Positions 52,156 through 60,388 of a DNA stretch of 64,000 nucleotides are shown one piece after another (within the stretch, counting starts at the first letter, position 1; every line of letters starts with the position of its first letter). The position numbers were made by a program, and so were the translations under genes. The notes under the pieces are model-generated. The model was not told the origin of the DNA and did no database searches. It saw only the letters and a program-made list of their open reading frames with translations. Location: positions 4,009,455 through 4,073,454 of the forward strand of contig NZ_CP124543.1 in NCBI RefSeq assembly GCF_029953635.1. Reading direction: 5' to 3'. The stretch comes from Halotia branconii CENA392. GTDB lineage: Bacteria; Cyanobacteriota; Cyanobacteriia; Cyanobacteriales; Nostocaceae.

Positions 52156-53293
52156 TACCATTTCACGAAAAGCCTGATACAAATAAAGCATCCAGAATAA
52201 AACCCCAACCTGTAATATTCGCAACAATTGATGTGTTTAATTCCTCAAGACGTTGCCAAATAACTGTTCTTAACTCGTCCAAATTAGCAAAGCATTCCCA
52301 ACTTAAATTCCTTTTTACTTCTTCCCATAAACGTTCAATGGGATTGACTTGGGGAGTATGTGGAGGTTGAAATAATAAAATAATATTTTCTGGAATTTTA
52401 AGAGTCTGGCTTAAATGAAAAGCACCATTGTCTAATTGAAGTATGTGTATATCTTCCGGATACGTAGCTGCAAACTGTTCTAAAAAGATATTGAAGCAAG
52501 CTGTGTTGAGATGAGAGAATTCCCAAATATAATACTCACCAGTTAACGGCTCTACTAAACCATATAAATAGAAATTTTCTCGTTTCCATTGCATGATGCC
52601 AATAGGTTTAATGCCACAAAGCGTGATCAGTCTTCCTAATTCTGTTTTTAATCCTACACGGCTTTCATCACCACACCAGTATCTAATTTCTTTATGTTTA
52701 TCTTTTGGCTCTATGACGTGTTTTTTTATAACTTCTAGGTATTGTGGCAGTTTTTTTTAAATTCTAATTCTGCTTCTTCATTGTGTTTTATCCCTACTGC
52801 TCTTGGTACTTTTAACTTCGCTTTCATTCGATAGCGTACTGTATCATGTACTACTTTATACGACGCTCTCACACCTTGAACCGCTTTCAACCATGTTCGG
52901 ATTTCTTCATAGCTTTTAAATCCAAATGGCTGTTCAAGTTCTTTTAAAAGTTGTTCTTTGGTCGAACCATCAATAATTGGCGGTCGCCCTGGACTTTTTT
53001 TTGTTGACAATAGACCGTTTATTCCCGACTCTGTATATGTTTTTAACCATCTTTGCACTGTCACTCTTTCTCTGCCTACGACAAAAGCTGCATCCTGTAC
53101 CGTTCTTACTTGCCCCATTTTCAGTAAATACAAAGCTTGAACTCGTTCACGGCTTGATGCTGTTTTCTGTTTGACGAGCAGTTCATGCAACTGTTGGACT
53201 GATTCTTTTATTTCGACTTTGGTGACTCCAACCATTTTTACCCGTTCATATTTATTCCTAATTTATCTGTATCATACTTTTAGTGAATTGGTA
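52156..53293. mobile_element. IS630-family insertion sequence
   Basis: 1138-bp element. Terminal inverted repeats: left TACCATTTCACGAAAAG..., right (complement) TACCAATTCACTAAAAG..., about 32 bp with five mismatches. It encodes one transposase in two overlapping frames. It interrupts an RTX gene. The flanking trinucleotide TTA (52153-52155 and 53294-53296) is the only direct repeat that restores the host frame. IS630 elements usually duplicate TA, so the exact ends may be off by a base or two. Confidence 0.9.
52163..53235 (-). CDS. IS630 transposase, made by -1 frameshift
   Basis: First frame 53235-52735 (166 residues) holds the HTH part: LYLLKMGQVRTVQDAAFVVGRERVTVQRWLKTYTESGINGLLS, then a second HTH (PFGFKSYEEIRTWLKA). 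Second frame continues to 52163 with the DDE domain: first Asp in RYWCGDESRVGLKTE, second in IHILQLDNGAFH, Glu in TPQVNPIERLWEEVKRNL. The frames overlap at an A-AAA-AAA-C run (complement of 52751-52759). A -1 slip there gives EFKKKLPQYLEV and a product of about 357 residues. All three catalytic acids are present and no other stop intervenes, so the enzyme looks functional. Confidence 0.88.
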
Positions 53294-55231
53294 TTAGGTA
53301 CTCCAGCATCTGGGTCGCGGGTGTTTGCATTTATTGACGGGTTGGCTGGTAACACTTCTGATTTTGATCTGCGTGTCACCACAGCAACTGACACTTTGGA
53401 GTATGATGATTTAGATGGAGATGTTCTGTTTGGGCAATCAGGTTTCAACCCTAGTATTGCCGGCACCTCTTTAACAGGTGTTCCCAGTTACTTGCAGGTG
53501 ACACGTTACCAGAACTCCACTGTGGCTGAACCCTATCGTCTCTACGCAGTGGTGCAACCCGGTATTGCTAATGCCACCGTTGAAACTGAGGGTAACGACA
53601 CCCTAATCACCGCCAACACTGCCAGTAATAACTATTTTTCCGGGGCGCTCTCCTCAACGGCTGACTTAGACTTTTACGCCTTTACTGCTCGCGCTGGCGA
53701 TTTAGTATTTCTGAGTTTGGATGCTGACCCCCTCCGCAACAACACACCCTTTGACGGTAGGTTAGCCCTGCTGGATAGCACCAATACTATTTTAGTTAAT
53801 GTTAATGGTGGCGGTGGTTCTTCTAATACCACTTTAGGCATAGGCAGCCTCACAGTCAGCAATCCCAACTATCCCAGTGAAGGGCTGGTCTATCGCATCC
53901 TCACTGATGGTACTTACTACGCCCGTGTGAATGCAGCCTCTACATCCATCGGCGATTACCTGCTTTCTATCTACAGCATTGCAGCCACCTCAAACAGCAT
54001 TCAAGGCACATCAGGTGCAGATGTCTTGTTTGGTACACCAAGTGACGATAGCATCAACAGTGGAGATGGCAATGATCGCATTTTCGGTATAGCAGGTAAC
54101 GACACCCTAAATGCTGGCGCAGGTAACGACTATGTATTTGGCGGCGTAGGCAATGACATTATCAATGGTGACGATGGTAATGACTTTTTGTATGGCGAAG
54201 CCGGCGATGACATCATCAATGGTGGCGACGGTGGCGACAACCTCAATGGTGGCGCTGGTAGTGATACCCTCAATGGTGGTTTAGGCGATGATATCTACAC
54301 TGTTGATGCAGATGACACAATTAATGAAAATGCCAATCAAGGCATAGATCAGGTCAACGCGGAGATATCTTGGACACTAGGAAATAATCTTGAAAACCTC
54401 ACCCTCAGAGGTAATGCCGCAATTAATGGTACTGGCAATGAACTCAATAACCAAATCTTTGGTAACGATGCTGTCAATACCTTGAATGGTGGCGGTGGTA
54501 ATGATTGGCTTTTAGGCAAAGGCGGTAACGACACACTTATTGGTGGCGATGGCAACGACCGACTCGATGGCGGTAGTGGTGATGACATCCTCAATGGTGG
54601 TAATGGTAATGATCTTTATGAAGTAGATAGCCTCAATGACCAGCTGATTGAAGCTGTAGATGCTGGCACAGATACAGTTTTGTCTTCTGTAACTTGGACG
54701 TTGGCTGATAACTTCGAGAACCTAACTTTGATTGGCACTCAAGTTATTGATGCTTCAGGCAATAGCGTTAATAACCGCCTACAAGGTAATGCCGCTAATA
54801 ATGTTTTGTCTGGTCTTGATGGTAATGACTACCTCGCTGGCAATAATGGTGATGATGTACTCATCGGCGGTATTGGTAGTGATACCCTTGTCGGTGGTTT
54901 GGGTAGAGATATGTTTGACCTTGCTGATACTCGTACTGGTGGCTTTGATACTCTAGTTGATTTCAAGGTGGGCGATGATACTGTTTTACTCTCGGCTAGC
55001 GACTTTGGGCTAACTCAATCATCAGGTGTTCTCGATTCTGGTTTGTTTGTTCTTGGTAGCATTGCTACTAATAATACTCAACGCTTTATTTACAATCAAA
55101 CTCAAGGTTCTCTTTGGTTTGATAGTGATGGCAATGGTGGTAATGCGGCGGTACAGATTGCTTCGTTCTCAAATCGTGTTGCTCTTTCTAATACTGATTT
55201 TCTAGTGTTTGATAATGGTGGTTTAACATAG
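53294..55231 (+). pseudogene. 3' part of the split RTX/pre-peptidase-type gene
   Basis: C-terminal 645 residues of the disrupted gene. Order: rest of the second pre-peptidase-like domain (GTPASGSRVFAFIDGLAGNTSDFDLRV), a third (ETEGNDTLITANTASNNYFSGALSSTADLDFYAFTARAGD), then RTX calcium-binding nonapeptides GGxGxDxLxG from about 54040 to 54300 and 54480 to 54620, a further block 54790-54900, and a C-terminal ADTRTGGFDTLVDFKVGDDTVLLSASDFG region typical of type I secreted proteins. Without the IS the protein would be about 830 residues. The part has an open frame into the IS and could be expressed only by an IS-derived start. Confidence 0.88.
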
Positions 55232-55303
55232 CTCTATAGCGATAGCCACAATTGTTATGACATTTATGTGTTCCCTTTGAATCAGAATACGATGTCCTAA
55301 ATG

Positions 55304-55381
55304 AACGTGAGTTCGACGTTTATAAAGAACCCCTTTTTAAACCTCTCTCCCACGGTGGGAGAGGTTCATCGAACTCACGTT
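55304..55381. terminator. Nested hairpin after the RTX gene
   Basis: Outer 13-bp arms AACGTGAGTTCGA (55304-55316) and TCGAACTCACGTT (55369-55381), with an inner hairpin CCTCTCTCCCAC / GTGGGAGAGG at 55341-55365, then TTTATGAG. Probably ends the RTX message. The outer palindrome may also be a mobile repeat. Confidence 0.7.
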
Positions 55382-55508
55382 TTATGAGGTGTGCGATCGC
55401 ACCATACTAATGATGTAGTCAAAAAAATACGCTCATATTGTGAAAACCTGTTTGAGCAAATTATGTTTTAGATCAAAGAATGCTCTATGGCTTCGGCCAC
55501 GGAAAGTG

Positions 55509-56435
55509 TCAAAAAGGTTCCCAGCCAGTTCCTTTGTAGCCATAATCAAAAATCTCTGGATGCAAAATATCTGCCAAAATTTCTAAAGAATCTGCTAGTC
55601 GTGGCCCTGGACGGTTGAAGTAGGCATTACCATCTGTAATGTAAACTCTACCACATTGAACAGCATGGAGTTTTTCCCACTCTGGACGTTGAGCTAATAA
55701 CTGGGCTTCTTGACGAGTGCGATTTAAATCAAAACCGCAAGGCATAAAAACAATCACATCTGGATTACTGACTATTAATGTCTCCCATTCCAACTTAGGA
55801 GAAGGTTGGCCTACTACGCTAAAAAGTGACTGTCCTCCTGCTAAATTGACTAATTCGGGAATCCAATTCGCACCTGTCATTAAAGGATCAATCCATTCAA
55901 TACAGGCAACTTTGGGAAATTCGTTGAGAGAAAGTCCTTGGATTTTTGTCTGACAAATTTTGACGCGAGCTTCTAAGTTTTCGATTACCTTTACTGAGTC
56001 TACGCTAAAAGTATTACCTACTCGTTCAATATCAGCCCAAACATCCTCAAGAACATTGGGGTGTAAAGAAATAATCTGGGGTGAACTGTGGGTGAGGCTA
56101 GCAACTGCTTTTTCGACTTCTTCAAGGCTGACAGCACAAACGTCACACTGGTCTTGAGTGATAATGTGGGTAGGCTGTAATTGCTCTAAGACATCTGTTT
56201 TGATTTGATAAATACTAAGAGCAGATTGTAATAAATTATTTACTTCACCGTGAATTTCGTTGCTGGGAACGTTGCTATCCAACCGGGCTTGGGTACAAAT
56301 AGGGCGATTCTGGATTTCTGGAGGATAATCACATTCGTGCGATCGCCCAACAATTGCATCAGTTAACCCCAGCGTAGCTAAAATCTCTGTTCCGCTGGGA
56401 ATTAAAGAGACGATTCTCACACTACTATTTGTCAT
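55509..56435 (-). CDS. Cobalamin-binding-protein-like (BtuF/COG0614)
   Basis: A 308-residue helical-backbone metal-receptor protein: IVSLIPSGTEILATLGLTDAIVGRSHECDYPPEI at the N-terminus, then LQPTHIITQDQCDVCAVSLEEVEKAV, WIDPLMTGANWIPELVNLAGGQ, PDVIVFMPCGFDLNRTRQEA and VYITDGNAYFNRPGPRLADSLEILADILHPE. This matches BtuF-type substrate-binding proteins, but there is no signal peptide, so it should be cytosolic. Other BtuCD genes are not adjacent. It may therefore bind cobalamin or a related cofactor inside the cell. Confidence 0.88.
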   Translation of the reverse strand: MTNSSVRIVSLIPSGTEILATLGLTDAIVGRSHECDYPPEIQNRPICTQARLDSNVPSNEIHGEVNNLLQSALSIYQIKTDVLEQLQPTHIITQDQCDVCAVSLEEVEKAVASLTHSSPQIISLHPNVLEDVWADIERVGNTFSVDSVKVIENLEARVKICQTKIQGLSLNEFPKVACIEWIDPLMTGANWIPELVNLAGGQSLFSVVGQPSPKLEWETLIVSNPDVIVFMPCGFDLNRTRQEAQLLAQRPEWEKLHAVQCGRVYITDGNAYFNRPGPRLADSLEILADILHPEIFDYGYKGTGWEPF

Positions 56436-57115
56436 TATTCTACCTCTGCAACAGCTGTTACACTAATTTTTACAAACTTCAACCCTTAGGGTATCTTTCT
56501 CTAGAGGAATGCACAGATTTTTAAATAGTCAGGATTTGCAATATAGCTGTTTTTAATTGTGAGTACTACGTAATTACTTAAGTAATTAGAACTAAATTAT
56601 CACAAATTTTATACTTTTTAAGTTCTGCTGAGAGTTGCGTGTATTTTTTGATTGCCGAAAATACTTCCTTATTTGACTCAGGAGTTAGGATTCAATTAAA
56701 TTTTTCCTCTTTACCTGACTAATTTTTTGAAGTTGCATGTATTGCATTTAGTCGAATGCCGTAACTCTTTTGATAAAGCTGTTGTGTAGGCGATAAGCAC
56801 AACATGTAAAATAATTAACGTTCTACTGTTTTGTCATCATCATACAAAATTTAAAGCATTAGCTCCAAATTTATTCTTTAGGAGTGATGCAAACTTGGTA
56901 TCTTCAGTGTTAACTAATGTAAGCATAAATAACTCTGTCTCTTAATCTATGGTTTTGACTCTTCGACTACGCTTAGGGTCAAATGATTTAGGTTCAGGAA
57001 TTTAAAAGGTACGTAGATTTTGCGAACTCAATTTACAGATTTTGTTATATTACGTTTTTTGTTGAAATATAATAAAGATTTAACAAATGTTTATCGTTTA
57101 CGTAGACCGTTAACC
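56436..57115. other. A+T-rich intergenic region
   Basis: Nearly 700 bases with no secure gene. A TTCGACTACGC element of the family near 30230 occurs at about 56958. A 284-base open frame starting at TTG 57020 is doubtful upstream of the ATG at 57116. Confidence 0.4.
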
Positions 57116-57304
57116 ATGAGTCAAAAGCAAGCGATCGCTCTTGATCTAGCAACTGAAGCGAAAGATGAAGTTTGCGCTTTAGAAGGGTTAAGAATGGAGA
57201 TACAAGAATATTTACTGATTAGAAACATAAAATCAATAATTTTATACAGAGATAAGCTACGTGTAAATGAACAACAAAATATTTTTGCCGTCAAATATTA
57301 TTAG
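57116..57304 (+). CDS. Possible small protein
   Basis: 62 residues from the ATG at 57116 ([28 protein letters not shown]). The N-terminal half is a convincing amphipathic helix with a normal codon pattern and a GCGATCGC site. The second half ([33 protein letters not shown]) is A+T rich. No ribosome site and no recognised family. It ends 44 bases before a sensor kinase gene whose first PAS domain looks incomplete, so it may be a remnant of a longer N-terminal part. Confidence 0.35.
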   Translation: MSQKQAIALDLATEAKDEVCALEGLRMEIQEYLLIRNIKSIILYRDKLRVNEQQNIFAVKYY

Positions 57305-57348
57305 CAACAACTGCGATTTTTATCCAGTGGCTATTTTTCAAGTATTAT

Positions 57349-59718
57349 ATGACACCACATGAGGGTGGAATTACTGTAGATGATAACCATACCCTGGACA
57401 ACATGACTAACTATGAAGTTACAGAACTAATTTCCCCAAACAGCTTTGAACTTTTCACCCTCGAATCACAAGATTTGATGAAAGAAAATATACCTTCCGG
57501 TTGTGAAAACCCCAGTGAAGTAATTGTAGTTAGAAAAGACGGTTCTACTTTTCCTGTAGAGCTGCAAGGTAAAGTAATTTCTTCCCAGGGGCAAACAATG
57601 CAGGTAATGGTGGTTAAAGATATTACAGAAAGTCAGCAAGCCCAAGAAGCTTTGCAAATTAAAGAAAACGAACAGCGCAAACAAAGTCAAACATTAGTGC
57701 AATTGGCAAGGAGTAAGACATTTCAACAAGGTAACTTAGATACGACATTAAAAGAAATCACTGAAGCTGCGGCTCGGACACTCTCAGTCAAGCGAGTTGG
57801 CGTATGGTTATACAACGAAGATTGTTCTGCGATTGAATGTGTTGATTTATACGATGTAATTACAAGAGAGCATACCTGTGGTAGGTCTTTTTTGAAAGCG
57901 AATTATCCTGCATATTTTCAGGCTTTAGAAGTAGAACGCAGTATTGCCATACATGATGCCATTAACGATCAAAGAACCCAAGAGTTATCTGCATCTTATC
58001 TTTCGGTATTTGGTATTGCTTCTTTGCTAGAAGCACCAATTTGGTTAGGTGGTCGTTTGATAGGAGTAGTATGCCATGAACACTTTGGCAAGATTCGTCA
58101 ATGGACTTTAGAAGAAGAAAACTTTGCTGGATCGATCGCAGATTTTGTGACTTTAGCAATTGAAGCGAGCGATCGCAATGCTGCACAAGAAGCACTACGA
58201 AAGAGTGAAGCCCAATTTCGAGCAATTTTTGAGCGTTCTTCTATGGGCATCGGGCTTTCTGATATGAAAGCACAAATAGTAGATGTCAACCCAGCGCTGT
58301 CTCAGATTTTGGGTTATCAGCGCGAGGAACTATGCGGTAAACGCTTCATAGATTATATTTCACACCGAAGAGGAGATTTAGAACTTTATAAACAACTAAT
58401 TTCCGGAACTCACTCCAACAACGAACAATCTGTAGCCAAACATCACATTGAAATGGAAAGACAACTCCTGCATCAAGACGGCAGGTTAGTTTGGACTCAT
58501 TTATCTGTTTCGATGATTCCCGGTTGGAATGGTGAACCAGAGTTTTTCTTAGCGACTATCGAGGATATTACTGAACGTAAGCAAACAGAGTCAAAACTAC
58601 TCGCCTCTCAAGCAGCAGCAGAAGCTGGTAGTCGAGCGAAAAGTGAATTTTTAGCAACGATGAGCCACGAACTGCGAACACCCCTGAACGCAATTATGGG
58701 CTTATCTCAATTGTTACAACAAGAAATGGTTGGCTCTCTCAACGAGAAGCAAAAAGAATATATAAGTTGTATATATGACAGTGGTGAGCATCTGCTGGCG
58801 GTGATTAACGATATTTTGGATTTATCTAAGGTGGAAGCAGGTAAAGAAGAACTGTCTTTATTACCTTTATCAGTGCCAGAATTATGTAATTACGCCTTAT
58901 CGACAGTAAGCGATCGCGCCCAAGAACAAGGATTAGAACTTACAAGTATAATTGATCCAGAAGCGGATATATGCATTGCTGATGCACGGCGCATGAAGCA
59001 AATGTTACTTAATTTGCTTACCAATGCCATTAAATTTACCCCAGAGGGAAGGGTTTGTTTAGAAGTCAAAAAAGTCTCTGGAGGTGTGAATTTCACAGTC
59101 TCCGATACTGGTATTGGTATTAATGCTAATCAGTTTCAATTTCTCTTTGAACCTTTTAAACAATTAGATAGTCGCTTAAATCGTCAGTATGAAGGCACTG
59201 GTTTGGGCTTAGCATTAACTCGTAAACTAGCACGACTGCACGGGGGAGATGTGACAGTTGTTTCCACTTTGGGAGAAGGCAGTCAGTTTACTATATTTTT
59301 GCCAAATCGCTCAGATGAAGAAGTAAACACATTGTCTCCTGCTTCTCATACCAAAAAACGTATTTTACTTATAGAGCCAGAGGAAAACACTGCCGTATTT
59401 TTGCAAGATTATCTACAAATAATTGGCTACCAAGTAGATTGGACAAACAATAGTAATAGTTTTCTCCAAGAAATGCGAACCCTAAAACCAGATTTAATTT
59501 TATTGGATGAGCAATTAGAAGGAGATATCAATAGTTGGGATTTATTGAAAAGTATCAGACAAGAATCTGATTTGCAAAATTTACTAGTAATAATGATGAG
59601 TGTTAACGAACCTCCGTTAGAAAAAGTTAGCGGTTTAAAAAGTGAAGTTAACGATTATCTTGCCAAACCAATTCGCATAGGACAATTAGAAACCCTACTG
59701 AAGCGGTACTTAAAATAA
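57349..59718 (+). CDS. PAS-GAF-PAS hybrid sensor histidine kinase
   Basis: A 789-residue cytosolic kinase. Order: a shortened PAS (about 1-95, [27 protein letters not shown]...[16 protein letters not shown]), a GAF domain (about 113-275, with [16 protein letters not shown] and [19 protein letters not shown]), a full PAS (about 285-410), a HisKA with [13 protein letters not shown] (about 440), a HATPase with [15 protein letters not shown] and GTGLGLAL, and a receiver domain whose phospho-acceptor segment is [10 protein letters not shown]. The first PAS lacks part of its early strand-helix, suggesting a deletion or an upstream true start. Input signal unknown. Confidence 0.9.
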   Translation: MTPHEGGITVDDNHTLDNMTNYEVTELISPNSFELFTLESQDLMKENIPSGCENPSEVIVVRKDGSTFPVELQGKVISSQGQTMQVMVVKDITESQQAQEALQIKENEQRKQSQTLVQLARSKTFQQGNLDTTLKEITEAAARTLSVKRVGVWLYNEDCSAIECVDLYDVITREHTCGRSFLKANYPAYFQALEVERSIAIHDAINDQRTQELSASYLSVFGIASLLEAPIWLGGRLIGVVCHEHFGKIRQWTLEEENFAGSIADFVTLAIEASDRNAAQEALRKSEAQFRAIFERSSMGIGLSDMKAQIVDVNPALSQILGYQREELCGKRFIDYISHRRGDLELYKQLISGTHSNNEQSVAKHHIEMERQLLHQDGRLVWTHLSVSMIPGWNGEPEFFLATIEDITERKQTESKLLASQAAAEAGSRAKSEFLATMSHELRTPLNAIMGLSQLLQQEMVGSLNEKQKEYISCIYDSGEHLLAVINDILDLSKVEAGKEELSLLPLSVPELCNYALSTVSDRAQEQGLELTSIIDPEADICIADARRMKQMLLNLLTNAIKFTPEGRVCLEVKKVSGGVNFTVSDTGIGINANQFQFLFEPFKQLDSRLNRQYEGTGLGLALTRKLARLHGGDVTVVSTLGEGSQFTIFLPNRSDEEVNTLSPASHTKKRILLIEPEENTAVFLQDYLQIIGYQVDWTNNSNSFLQEMRTLKPDLILLDEQLEGDINSWDLLKSIRQESDLQNLLVIMMSVNEPPLEKVSGLKSEVNDYLAKPIRIGQLETLLKRYLK

Positions 59719-59885
59719 ATATTGTGTCCGATTAAAGACTTGTCATTAAGACCGCAGGGAGCAGGGGGAAAGAAGGTTTCATGCTTGATGCACAGATGCG
59801 GGAATTGTGACTAATTACGCGGACATGATACAATTACAAAATTTTTTCAAAATAAGTATTTTAATGATCAAAAGATTATAAATTA

Positions 59886-60332
59886 TCACTTATAAATATT
59901 AAGTTTTTTTCTCATTTTTATATGCAAAATATCAGCTTCTGTAAACGTTTCTCCTGTTTCTATAAAATCCAACTGTTTGTATAAATTTTTAATATATACT
60001 TGGGCATGAACTACAACTTCAGGAATATTTTGATTTGCGATAATTTCAAGTGCTAATTCCGTCATTTTCTTACCTATACCTTGTCTTCTAGCTACAGATA
60101 AAACAGCTAGCCTTTCTATCTTGGCAGTATTATCATCCAAATATCTAATTCTAGCAGTACCCACAGCTTGTTGATCTAAATAAGCAATCAAATGGTTAGA
60201 TATCTCATCTTTGCCATCAAATTCTAAAGCAGGGTCTACTTTTTGTTCTTCTTGAAAAACTGATTTTCTAATTGCTGCGATCGCTGGAAAGTCTTCAGGT
60301 AATTTAGCTATTTTTATAATTAAATTATTCAT
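59886..60332 (-). CDS. GNAT-family N-acetyltransferase
   Basis: A 148-residue acetyltransferase from the ATG at 60332 (MNNLIIKIAKLPEDF). The GNAT acetyl-CoA loop is visible in AKIERLAVLSVARRQGIGKKMTELALE (R-x-x-G-x-G/A), with VVHAQVYIKNLYKQLDFIETGETFTEADILHIKM at the C-terminus, as in ElaA-like proteins. The substrate is unknown. It follows putA on the same strand with a 56-base gap, so it may be co-transcribed. Confidence 0.88.
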   Translation of the reverse strand: MNNLIIKIAKLPEDFPAIAAIRKSVFQEEQKVDPALEFDGKDEISNHLIAYLDQQAVGTARIRYLDDNTAKIERLAVLSVARRQGIGKKMTELALEIIANQNIPEVVVHAQVYIKNLYKQLDFIETGETFTEADILHIKMRKKLNIYK

Positions 60333-60388
60333 CCAAATCTTTCTGTAGTTCAATTATAAAATAAGGTGGGCAATGCCCACCTATAAAT

